From Vitellaria paradoxa (lineage: Eukaryota; Streptophyta; Magnoliopsida; Ericales; Sapotaceae), in NCBI GenBank assembly GCA_019916065.1, contig CM034237.1:46520367-46584366 (forward strand): a stretch of 64,000 nucleotides of DNA, given 5' to 3'. Below, piece by piece: positions 1 through 10,800 of this stretch. A program made the translations under genes and the position numbers. Position 1 is the first letter of the stretch, and every line of letters begins with the position of its first letter. A model generated the notes under the pieces. The model made no database searches. It was given only the letters and a program-made list of their open reading frames with translations, and had not been told where the DNA came from.

Positions 1-1103
1 AACTTTTGTCCAAAAATTACCAAAAATTTTTTCTTCCAAACGGACTACAAGTATCAAAACTATTCTCCTCGAATAAACAAATATTTTTTCAATCCATTCA
101 AATTACAAAAATTGGTATTTTTGTACTTATGTTGCAACTAACATTTGCATGAAAATGCCTACCACGCTTAACAAGGTTCTCTACATTTATGTTATGTTAG
201 GATTTTGAATTATTTTTTTTTGGGGGGGGGGGGGGAGGAAAACATAAGAAGGTATAATAAAGTAAAAAAAATATTAAATTTATTTTATTTTTTAGTTGGA
301 GGTAAAAAAAAATGAATATATGTTTTATTAAGAGACTCAATTTTATTTAAGTAAATGTAAAAAATAAATATTATTGCTTATTAAAGATACAACTTTTATT
401 TAATTTATTATAAAAATAAATATTAAAATAATTTAACAAAGTCTTAACCCAAACATAACATAATATAATTTCTTTTTTCCCATTATTTGTGTTCCTTAAC
501 GAAGAGGAAGAGCCTATGACTTGCCCATGGTTGATTTGAAAATGTTATTCAACTTTAGAAATATGCTCAAACTTATTTTGTCAAATCTCAAACAAATTTT
601 AATCAAATTGAGTTAAAATTAAACTTATAGAACTGAGTTTGACCTATACTCATAGCTATGAGTTGAAAATATTATCTAACTTTAAAAATATGTTTAAACT
701 TACTTTGTCAAATCTCAAACAAATTTTAAGCAAATTGAAAACGAATCAACTCACTTAATGTAAAGCATTGCTCTCTTCTTTGCTGAATCAAGAATAGCCG
801 ACTCCAGGTAAATGCTTTTCCCAGCTCAAAGGCGATAAATTTAATTTATCAAACTGGATTTGAGCTATACTCAAAACTGACAATGCAACATGGTCATCGC
901 CACTCATAATGAAATCAATCATGTTTTATTAATAGAGAAATTAAAAAAAAAAAAAAAAGAACCCTGTAAATAAAATCATTTTGACTAAATAGGATTTGGC
1001 AGTAACAGAGCAAATCATGCATATCCCCTCAAGATAAATACCAAGGAGAGGAAAAAAAAAAAAAAAGCACAGTTTTTTTGAAGTGCCACTTATAACAACC
1101 TGT
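1..1103. other. AT-rich intergenic DNA downstream of the RPL17 relic
   Basis: No coding region is supported here. It holds a 14-base G run at 222-235, long A/T tracts and an imperfect direct repeat (listed separately). The 3' end of the RPL17-like locus lies at 1104, so its former 3' UTR should fall in roughly 900-1103. Confidence 0.6.
536..745. repeat. Imperfect direct repeat, offset about 127 bp
   Basis: The segments at about 536-617 and 663-745 align along their length; both carry the string TTTGTCAAATCTCAAACAAA followed by TTTTAA(T/G)CAAATTGA. This is a local duplication in non-coding DNA. Confidence 0.7.
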
Positions 1104-1302
1104 TTAAGAGGCCGCACCACCACGTAGAGATTGAGACTTCTTAGATTTGCTAGTTGCGAACTGGGACTCGGGCTGCAAAAAATGCACAATAGCCAACAAC
1201 ACGACAAATATCAAGTTAATATTTCTAGACAAGAAATTGATATACTATCATAACTTTTAACAGAATTTATTGCCATAATGATTTGTGAAAGGCATTTGTA
1301 TA

Positions 1303-1545
1303 GTGGAAGTGACCCTAAAAAGTATGAATACTTCAAAATGAGTGTCATATTCGTATCTGACATGTATCGGACACACATACTCTTCGGATAGTCCAAGATA
1401 CACGTTGGACACGTTGTATGACGTGTCCTATTATTTCATCATTTTCTTCAAATATATGATTAAGACATCTAAATTTGAGTAGTCGAAACTCTCAAAATTA
1501 TAAAATTTTATAATTTATACTATGTTATATTCATATACATAGCTA

Positions 1546-1578
<33 letters not shown>

Positions 1579-1690
1579 ATTTTTTGTCCGTATCCCCGCA
1601 TGTTTGTATTCTCATTTATTTAAAATTGTCGTATCTATGTTCATACCCATATCCCATATCCATTTCCACGCTTCTTAGAGTGGAACACAT
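1303..1690 (+). repeat. Dispersed repeat with GTGTCC-rich part, copy 1
   Basis: This segment in the last intron of the RPL17 relic is matched in inverted orientation by 41655-42050. Shared landmarks are GTGTCCTATTATTT, a TATA-rich middle, GTATCCCCGCA and a run of CATATCC-like words. No open frame is present. The class is uncertain; it is a non-autonomous dispersed element. Confidence 0.6.
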
Positions 1691-2935
1691 TATAATAGCG
1701 ATGTTTTAAAAGTGATGGGTTCATAAACACCTACATCATTCTTGCACAAAAGCCTGGTCGAAGAGACTAACTCCCTCTAGATTGAAAAAAAATAATAAGA
1801 GGACCTACCTCCTTTTTCACGGGCTCTTCCTTCTCAGACAAGATCAACTCAATATGGCAGGAAGAAGACATGTATCTACCAAAAGAAGTAACAAAACCCC
1901 TATCAACAGATATAATACGATTAATGCACTGTATGCACAAACAATGTAAAGGAAGAAATTACATACGGTTTATTCTTCCATGAGCACATAAGTATGTTGC
2001 CTCTGCTTTTGTGCCTGGTTCACTTGAATGTGAGATATGTTAAGTGTATCCACATCCAGACCTTTCACCTAGAGAAGATAAATGATGATCATGGAATCAG
2101 TAATCACAGATGAAAGTTAAAGCTGGAAAGTTAAAACTGGTAACAAATGCTGAAGAGACGGTACCTCAGCATTACTCTCGGCATTTTTAAGCAAGTCAAA
2201 AACGAATCTCGCAGATTTGGCAGGCCAGCGTCCTTGTCCATTTGAATGCCTGTTCTTTTACCTGGACAGTTCGTCTAATGCCCCTACACAAAACACGTGA
2301 AGGGTATCGCCTGCTTGTGAGACAGTACATCTTCTAAATACCTTTTTGCCTTAGCCAATGGAAGCTTCCTTATAGCATGTGCTGTCTCCCTCGTGTTCTA
2401 TAAGTCAAAAATAAGAAACAGACTGATTTTTAAGCCAAAATTGATACACTCACAATTGGAGCAACAGCTGAATATCATGTTGACAGAAGAAGTTATCGAA
2501 AAACAAAAGCACTTGGGTGATATTGAAAACAAATTAAAAAAAATCAAATTTTCAAAAACAAACTGACATAATGTTCAAAAAAAAACTTTAGCTTTTTAAT
2601 CATGCAAAGCATGTGACATTTCTTCAGAAAAAATCTAAATATTTGTCAACTATTCACTGAAATTACTGCTGTCAACTGCACAACCAAAAAAAAAAAAATT
2701 TATTGCTGTCAAATGGCTGAAATTATCAAAAGCAGAATTGATCTACCTCTACCCGATGAAGACCTATTCTGTAGCAAGTATTTGCCCTATTTCATCCATT
2801 AGTAATGTAGCAACATATACAAGTAATTCACATTATACATCTCATCTTCGGCAAAAAAAATATACATTAACCAAACTCTTTATTATGAATTGCAAAAAAA
2901 ACAGTAATTAATTTAGTGTAAGTGCATATGTATCA

Positions 2936-3605
2936 TCTTTTACTGAACCTATGTACCATCATTTACTGAACCTTCAGATACTGAAAAAATATTGCAGAGG
3001 TTCACCCAACAATGTAAATAATGTTCCTGAGATTTACGAGGGTCCGGCTCACAAGGATCACAGGGCCCTGCTTTTTTCTCATCACGTTACAGTACCATGG
3101 AAAACAAAATCCAGAACTTAGGACAAATATAGATGGTAAAAATCCAACACTAGAAATACACGTGGATGCCCAACTAGGCTCAAGTATATCCTTAATTTTG
3201 CTACCACAACAAATCTAAATGTTTGAATTGTAACAAAATAGATTATCATGATCGCAGGATCTTTGTGGCATTTTATGTACAATTAAATGACAATTACACG
3301 TTATAAATTTACTTGACGGGGTCTCAATCTCAGTAATCAAAGTAGAGTCCAGATAACATAGATGTAAACATAAACTAACACTGAATAACAACAACTAAAA
3401 AAGTCAACAGAACCATTAAATGACATATTCTAACATACTGAAAATGATTATAATGTTCCATTGTTTACTGAACCTTCTGTCAATGACTTCTCAAGAGGTT
3501 CACCCAATAACAATGAAAATTAATTTCCCTGAAGTTTACGAGAGACCCATCCACAAAAAGGCAACAGGCCCCTGCTTTTTTCATCAGGTTATATAATCTA
3601 AAACA
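2936..3605. repeat. Duplicated segment inside RPL17 intron 3
   Basis: About 2936-3095 and 3453-3605 resemble each other in order: TTTACTGAACCTTC, GAGGTTCACCCAA, a TTTACGAG block, then GGCCC(C)TGCTTTTTTC. The copies are about 515 bp apart and diverged. The 1.5-kb intron holds no other recognisable feature. Confidence 0.6.
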
Positions 3606-4392
3606 AAACAAAGCCAGCCACGGGAAAAAATAAACTCAAGCAGAATAAGATTATCTTTTGACAAGTGGCCTACGCACAGAACTGACAAAAGACATCAACA
3701 TTGCTCAAAAAACACTAAAAAAAACGAGACAGCCACCTATACCAAATTTTCAACTCATAAGTTCCGGACTGAACGCACCAGAACATCACCCATTGCTAAT
3801 AAGATACAGAAGCAACTGCTTGGTGCAATTAATGTATTTGCATTTCCATCAACATATAGCACTTCACTGTTAATAAAATATCCATTCACATAAACACACG
3901 AAAATTAAAAGGGCGACAAACTTGAGATTGCAGTACCTTGAAATGAACTCTGAGATCTGAGCCCCTGGCTTTGCAGGCTGTAAAACAAAGGACGTGACAG
4001 GACACAATGAGATCAAATTACCATTAACAACACAAAAAATGGTGAAATTATCATGCAAATTGTTACATTGAATTGAATCGGATCAGACGGACAAGCCCCA
4101 ACACCCCCCCCAATAAAAAGAAAGGGGGGGGGCGCAAAAACAGCTATAAATCAAAATGCAAGAGAAATAGACAGCAGGCCGTCAATTGAAGAGGTGAAGA
4201 CAGTACACTTGGTGGAATTGTCTGGCTCTCTTGAGTACTTCACCTGAAAGATTAACATAGTATAATTTGAGCTGCCCAGCAATGTATACAAATAAACAAT
4301 CATATATTCGTATATTAATATACAGCTTCAAAATCGGAAGATTGAGCAGCTTTGCAAAGAAACTCAATTCAGAACAGTAGATATATATACAC

Positions 4393-4398
<6 letters not shown>

Positions 4399-4439
<41 letters not shown>
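4399..4439. repeat. (AG)n microsatellite at an intron 5' end
   Basis: A perfect AG tract of about 41 bp. Read on the minus strand it is the CT-rich sequence immediately after the GT donor that follows the RPL17 ATG, so the microsatellite abuts the 5' splice site. Confidence 0.9.
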
Positions 4440-4441
<2 letters not shown>

Positions 4442-4537
4442 CATGGCTGCCTATTCTGCGTCGTCAGATAGATCTTGTGGAGCGCCTAATTAAGCTTTCG
4501 CGCGCGGAGGAGTTTTGTAAGGCGCAGTGCCGCTTCG

Positions 4538-4592
4538 TTTTATATAAAGCAAAATGAAACCCTAGCGGGGCGTCGAACTTTCGGGCTGGGCC
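4538..4592 (-). promoter_or_regulatory. RPL17 core promoter: TATA box, telo-box and site II
   Basis: Reading upstream from the ATG on the minus strand, a TATA box (TTTATATAAAA, 4548-4538) lies about 95 nt from the start. A telo-box-like AAACCCTAG sits at 4557-4565 and a TGGGCC site II element at 4587-4592. The pairing of telo-box with site II is a known signature of plant ribosomal-protein promoters. It supports the identity of the relic and suggests the promoter may still work. Confidence 0.75.
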
Positions 4593-4684
4593 TGTGCTTC
4601 CTATGCTTCCACGGACAAATTTGTGACGAATGAGGAAATGGTTAAAAGTATACGTATATATTTAAATCGTTAAATTTTAATTTA

Positions 4685-4812
4685 AGGTGTGTTTAAAATG
4701 ATAAAAAATGAGATAAAATAAAATAATTTATGAATTCATAATTTATATAGTAATATTAAAAGTGAATAATTTTTAAAAATTTTTCAATAATTTTAACAAA
4801 TTCAATGCACCT
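4685..4812 (+). mobile_element. TTTGGAGTGACA MITE-like copy A
   Basis: Diverged copy of the family best seen at 33941-34090. It keeps the order ATGAGATAAAATAAAAT, AATTCATAATTTATA, AAAGTGAATAATTTTT and ends near TGCACCT. The terminal repeats are degraded. Confidence 0.5.
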
Positions 4813-5154
4813 ATAATGGTTAAGAATTCAATTGTTATCCAGTTAATATTTATGGAGTATTTCGAGTTATAAAAAATAAAGTTTAAAATAAATGAAAAAT
4901 TAATATTAAAAAAGTGATGTAAAAATAATATAGATTGATTGAAAAAAATTAAAAACTTTCAAAATTTCTAAAAACTTTGTAAAAATTTTGAAAACTCCAA
5001 ATGAAACCTTGGGATATTGCCAGGCTGCCAGCCTCCTCGGATCCCAAATGAGGAGTACCGACGCCAACTCTCATCGAGTTTGCGGATAGACAAAATCAAT
5101 TTGTTGATATTAAAAAGGGTGTGTAAATAAGACAAAATTAGATAATTCATATTA

Positions 5155-5287
5155 AAGTTTTGTTTGAAGCTTTGAAAATTAGTAAAAAAGTATTAAAAAT
5201 TATTTATGTTTTATATCACTACACGAATTACGAACTCACAGTTTTTGTCAAATTTTATCACCTTTTTGTCACTCAAAACCTCCCCTA
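5155..5287 (-). mobile_element. TTTGGAGTGACA MITE-like copy B
   Basis: Inverted copy: AAAAATTATTTATG, CACTACACGAATTACGAACT, then TTTTGTCACTCAAAACC at its end, which is the reverse of the family's GGAGTGACAAAA terminus. Confidence 0.55.
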
Positions 5288-6788
5288 AAAATGATTTTAA
5301 AATTTTTATTTATTTAAAAATGTAACTCATGTAAACCATTAAAAATTTTAATTTTTCATTATATGTTAAATTAGTTAAAAAATACCTTATCTAAATTTCT
5401 TATTAAGTATCAAATTGATTTCTTTAAAAATGTAATATTATTACTTACCATATTTTATCTTATACATGATATTTTACGTTTTTATATATTTTAAATATTT
5501 GATTTTTATAATATATTTTATAAATATTAGCTTATCATTTGTATCATAATAATATCATACCATAAATATTATATTTTATAGCATTATGTATAACATAAAA
5601 ATCTTAATCTTCACTCTATATTTCTTTTATTTAACACTTGTTTCATTTTCTCAATTTATTTTTCAGAGCTATAATAGAAATAAATATTATATTTTTCTAA
5701 ATATAGATGTCATATCACACTCTTCATTAATTTCTATATTGTTTTTCTTGCAATAATTTGGAACGATTTAACACTTTGTTTGGATTAATGAATTTGATTG
5801 GATTTAGTTTCATTTGATGAGAATTTTCAATAATTTTTATGATTAGAATTAAAATGAGATTTTATAAATTATATTTGATTTTATTTAATAACTTAAATTT
5901 TAAAATTTTTATACCATTTGAAATCTAACTAAAAATAATAGAATTTGATGAGATTTTTTTTTCTTAAGCCAACTAAGTAAATGAACAAATTTACTTTCAT
6001 ATATCATATTTTATCATATTTCTATTTGCTATTAATATGGTTGAATTTAGTATTTCTTTTAAATCAATTCAATTCAATTATTAAATCTAAACATATATTT
6101 TAAACACAAAATTTTATTTATCAAATTAATTCTTTATTTTAAAATTAAATTAATTATTAGAAAATAAATATTTTCAAACGGAGTGTGTAAAAGTTATTTG
6201 TTTTGACTCTTTTTACTTAGGTTTTTTTCATTTTTTAAAATGATGTAGCACCATTTAATCATTTGAATTTTTTAAAATAATGCATTAATTAAGATAATAT
6301 ACCAATAATAGTATCACGATTATAAGAATAAATTAATTATAAAAAAGACAGATAATGAATTAATTGTATATATATTTTTAATTTGTGAAACTCCAAATAT
6401 TCTTATTTAACACGGTAAATGTACAAAGCATTCACCAATAAATTTAAAATTAAACAACCAAGTTTGTTATTTTATTTACTATAATATTTTTAATATTAAC
6501 TAATTCTTCGAGGTGTGTTAAAAAAAAGATAAATTATAAATAACACGGACACAATTTTTTTTACAATATTTTTTATTTAATGGGATCGTTAGTTATTGTA
6601 ATTCTATAACATATTATACAAATTGTTATTGTTAAATTTTGATTTATTGTAATTATTGTTTTAAATAAAGTAATAATACGAAACACAAGTTTTGAAATTT
6701 TTTTATATATTAAATTTATAAATTTAATAAATTTTACTACGCATAATACGAATTCACTGCTAGTATTATTAACATATCATTTTGACAT

Positions 6789-6900
6789 ATTTGGCATACT
6801 GAAAAATACTAAAAATTTTTAAAAATTATTTCTTTTTATCTCTTTACACGAACTATAAACCCACAAATTAACTCATTTTTTGTTACTCCAAATGCCCTTT
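6789..6900 (-). mobile_element. TTTGGAGTGACA MITE-like copy C
   Basis: Inverted copy with AAAAATTATT, TTTACACGAACTATAAAC and the terminus TTTTTTGTTACTCCAAATG. Confidence 0.55.
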
Positions 6901-7617
6901 AGTACAATTCCCTGAACAAAACTTTAGTAAAAAAGCATTTCTAGTAAAAAGAATTATTTAGATTTTTTTAAAAGCATTGCTCTTTATTTTAGGGTTGTTT
7001 GGTTGAAAAAAAATTGAAAAAAAGTACAGTAGAAGTATAAAGATGTAACGTAAATGTGATATGTATTAAAATTTTATTGAAGAAAAGTACAAAAAAATAA
7101 TTAAAATTTGATGATTTTTGAAATTTTTTGATCCGCCAAAGCTTATTTCTCTTCCATTTCCCTCCAATAAGGCTTAGGAGGTTCGTTTCCTATGTCAAAA
7201 CGTGGTTAAAATATTTTATTATTGTGTAACTTTATAAAAACGTTTAAGAAGAATTTCCTAACAAGATTCCAAATGTGATAATTTGTCAATTATCGAAACA
7301 CAAATATAAAATTATTAAAAAAATTAAAAATAATATAATACAACACAAATACATTAATTTAAATTTAATATAATCTGATTTAATTTTTAAAAAAATTAAA
7401 GTTTTAACGTATTAATTTAAATTTTAAAATATTTAAAAATAAATACAAATTCAAAAAAAATTATGAATTTAAATATCACACGGTCTATTACTCCAACCTT
7501 CTAAACTAACAAATGATATGACTGAAAAAAATAAATAAATAAGAAATGATAAATTGTTAGGCTAGAGAGAGACAAGATCCTGTGTGTCCGAGATCTCTTT
7601 GATAAGCTCAAACTCCC

Positions 7618-7624
7618 TATAAAT
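7618..7624 (+). promoter_or_regulatory. Candidate TATA box of the GT47 gene
   Basis: TATAAAT in the context CCCTATAAATC lies about 215 nt before the main ATG. That predicts transcription starting near 7650 and a 5' leader of about 185 nt rich in CTT and GAGA words. The start is inferred from spacing only. Confidence 0.5.
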
Positions 7625-7766
7625 CTAACGGCGCACGTTCTGTTAATTGGGATCCGATCCGGTGCATTACCTTCTTTTTTCGGCTATCCCTTGCTTCTCC
7701 CTTGCTTCTCCACTTCTCCTACGCCATTTTCAGTAGTTCAGACCATCAACCAGACAGTTAGCACCC

Positions 7767-7805
7767 ATGATGTCGACACACAGGCATGTATCTACATACA
7801 TATAG
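7767..7805 (+). other. Upstream ORF in the GT47 leader (12 codons)
   Basis: ATGATG at 7767 opens MMSTHRHVSTYI and stops at TAG 7803-7805, 32 nt before the main ATG. A second upstream ATG at 7786 is in another frame and stays open for 60 codons to 7968, overlapping the main start out of frame. Both matter only if the leader includes them, which the TATA position suggests. Confidence 0.5.
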
Positions 7806-7837
7806 AGAGAGAAATCCAGATTTTTTAGAGAGAGAAA

Positions 7838-10800
7838 ATGAAAAGGCTGGGCAAAGCAGTGCTCTCTCTTTCGTTCGTCCTGCTCATTCTCGTCAGCTAC
7901 TCCGTTTACTACGGAACGGTCGATGTCAGATCACACTTCTTCCCACTTCAACAGTGGCTGCCGAATGATAGCACTGCCTGCAACACCAAATCGCCGCTCA
8001 GGGTCTACATGTACGACCTGCCCCGCCGGTTCAACGTCGGCATGCTGAAGCGCCGGAGTAAGGATGAAGCCCCGGTGAACGCCGGGAATCTGCCGCCCTG
8101 GCCGTCGAATTCCGGGCTGAAGAAGCAGCACAGTGTGGAGTACTGGATGATGGCATCGCTCTTGTACGAAGGCGGCAGTGATAACGAGACCCGAGAGGCG
8201 TTTAGGGTTTCGGATCCGGAGTTGGCTGACGTGTTCTTCGTGCCGTTCTTCTCTTCGTTGAGTTTCAATACGCACGGGCACAATATGACGGATCCGGCTA
8301 CCGAGATCGACCGTCAATTGCAGGTACTGTCTTGGTTCATGTGTAGTTTCAGCTATGTTTGTGTGTGTATATATTTGCATAAGCAGTGTATGTAGATTTA
8401 GTGCATTTTTTATTTCATTTACCAGCATGTTTGTTGTATTTTGTGGTGTGAATAATCTGAATTGGAATAATATTGTGGCAAGAGCACACTTTGGTATGTT
8501 TTTCAAAGCATCAAATTCGTTCTGGGTGCGTTTTACTTCACGCTGATTTGTTGCTCGAAGTGAATTTGTTTTTGTTCTTATTTCTAGGTACGAATTCAAT
8601 TCCAAGCTTAGATCTTTCTTGCAGTTGCAATAGTAAGGAATTTCAAAGTACTGCTCTGTTGAATTGCAGGGAAAATAAATTCTTCCCAACTAATTGGGAT
8701 CGGCTAAAATTGATGGATTTTTTTGCACCCGACTTAAGGAGCATATACTCCATAAAACTAGATTGAGAAAATAGAGCCAAAGGGAAAATTCAATCCTCAG
8801 ATCGGTATCCAACAAAATATATCATTTTTTTCGCAGCTAAATATTGTAGTCTTATTGGTGGATGAATTGTGTTCTGAGATTAGATTTGCTAGAAGCTTGG
8901 AGGCAGAAAGTGGTAAAAACTAAAATTATATTTCTAACATAATTAGATTTCTTGGATGTATTTCATTTTTGGGTTAAGTTGGTTTAGCTTATTAGTAGGC
9001 GGCCTAATTGCCTGATGCAACTGGTCAAGATGAGCCTTTCTGCATGATTAACTTCTCCCCTTTCAGTTTTTATTTATTTGAAAACAACATTATTGGTTAG
9101 ATTACTGTGAGTCAGTAAAGTTGACATATCTGCTGATCATAACTGATTTATCCATCTTTTGCAATATAATTTTAAACTTCTGCTTCACTTCAAGCTCTCC
9201 TGTTCTTGACAATTGATGTAACTTTTTTCTTTCCTTGAATGCTCTTAACATGACTTTGGCTATGTGGACATTCACTAAGGCAACTTCGCCTCTCTGCAAT
9301 GATGGATGCACCACCCGCCCGCGTGCCCCCCCGGGTTAACATCCTCTTGTGCTTCCATGATTTTTTTTAAGTATTTCTCATAGTATAATGTATTTGGCCC
9401 ACCCAACTTATGAAAAAATTTACTCCTCTCAAAATATGAAAAATTTTGTCTTGGCCCCTCAGATTCTTGGGTCTGCCACTGTTACAACAGTAATAAAAAA
9501 TCCATTTCCATATAATTGTTCTCAATTGGTGTTGCTTTCAGAGCTGAATCTGGGTACTTTTGGTTTCAGATTGATGTTCTTAAATTTTTGAGGCAATCCA
9601 AATATTGGCAAAGGTCTGCAGGACGAGACCATGTGATTCCTATGCATCATCCAAATGCTTTCAGGTTTCTTCGAGAGCAGGTGAATGCGTCCATTCTTAT
9701 TGTTGCGGATTTTGGCCGCTACCCTAGAATCATGTCAAATTTGAGCAAAGATGTAGTGGCCCCGTATGTGCATGTTGTGGATTCATTCACTGATGACAAC
9801 CCTTCAGCCCCATATGAGTCTCGTTCTACTCTTCTTTTCTTCAGAGGGCGGACAGTGAGAAAAGATGTAAGTTGGTTTTGAGCATTGACGGTTCTTTAGT
9901 AATTATCCCATTTGGAGCTAAAATAATCTCGCTTATTTTTCCGGAATTTTACAGGAAGGAATTGTCCGTGCTAAACTGGCAAAGATATTAGTGGGTTATG
10001 AGGATGTCCACTATGAAAACAGCTATGCAACAGGCGAAAGCATAAAAGTGGTATGATTTAAAGTTAAATGAATGATTTGAGAATGCTATGTCTGTATTCT
10101 GTGTCTTGAAGACAATCCAAACAGAACAATTAATGCGAGGACATTAACGGTGCCTGATCTTCAAAACAATTTTCTAAACTTAAAAAATGCAGCAATTTGG
10201 CTGAATTATTAATGGGGCACCTTTACTTGTCAATGCTACTTTTGCCTGACAGCTTGCTTGCCACTTTAGTTTCAATTTCCTTGTCTCCGATTGTGTCATT
10301 GTAAATATATGCATTCAGCCCAATAGTGACTAGTAGAGAGGTGCTTATTTCGTTTGCTTGGGAGACACAAGTAAATTTCACTAACAAAGGTGGACAAAAG
10401 AATATTTGTGTTAAATGAACTATGCTAATCGAATATACAAGTACCCCAGTACAAGATACATCCATATACGACAGAAGAAAAGTTGATTATAGCACGAGAG
10501 ATTATGCTCAAGTTGTTTGATAAATGCTTATCCCTAAGTTTAATTTTTCTTCTATTTGCCTTACCTTCAATTATTTCTTTGGCCCCATTGTGCATATAGG
10601 GATGTCAAAAATCTCCATTCCCGATGGGTATCCATTTACATGCTCTGCTCAAAACAGGCATGGAAACGTTCTTAGCAGAGACGGGGTTGGGGATGAGGAT
10701 GGGGATTTTATATAATCTCGAACAATGACGGGGATAGTAGTCCCCACCCCATGCCCGTTTATATACCCACCTATATATAAATTATATTTATATAATAATT

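Larger units (their letters stand above)
1104..4444 (-). pseudogene. RPL17: 60S ribosomal protein L17 (uL22) gene, decayed by indels
   Basis: uL22 lines the exit tunnel of the cytosolic large ribosomal subunit. All seven coding pieces are recognisable on the minus strand: the ATG alone (4444-4442), 4243-4207 (VKYSREPDNSTK), 3977-3937 (CKARGSDLRVHFK), 2397-2165 ([20 protein letters not shown] onward), 2068-1967 ([19 protein letters not shown]), 1875-1809 ([16 protein letters not shown]) and 1172-1104 (ending SLRGGAAS then TAA). Splice sites are mostly canonical. Exon 4 is 233 nt where 231 are expected: one extra base near 2286-2297 gives an in-frame TAG at 2286-2284, and a second lies near 2252-2263. 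Exon 5 lacks one base near 1987 and then meets a TAA at 1972-1970. Exon 6 is also one base short at its junction. Conserved residues have changed too (FTRFC, ALFI and RRRTYR all altered). That argues for relaxed constraint rather than only sequencing error, which stays possible. A functional copy is presumably elsewhere. Confidence 0.88.
4593..7617. other. AT-rich intergenic region between divergent RPL17 and GT47
   Basis: About 3 kb of strongly AT-rich DNA with no supportable gene. It contains three diverged copies of a short MITE-like family (listed separately) and many A/T homopolymers. The two flanking genes are transcribed away from each other. Confidence 0.6.

Noticed and set aside
941..1207. 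88-codon minus-strand frame across the RPL17 3' end
   Set aside because: It covers RPL17 exon 7 in a different frame and ends in a poly-F run from an A tract; the exon 7 frame is the meaningful one.
7931..8689. 252-codon minus-strand frame over GT47 exon 1
   Set aside because: It is antisense to a well-supported conserved exon and its sequence shows no domain; it is a shadow of the GC-richer coding strand.
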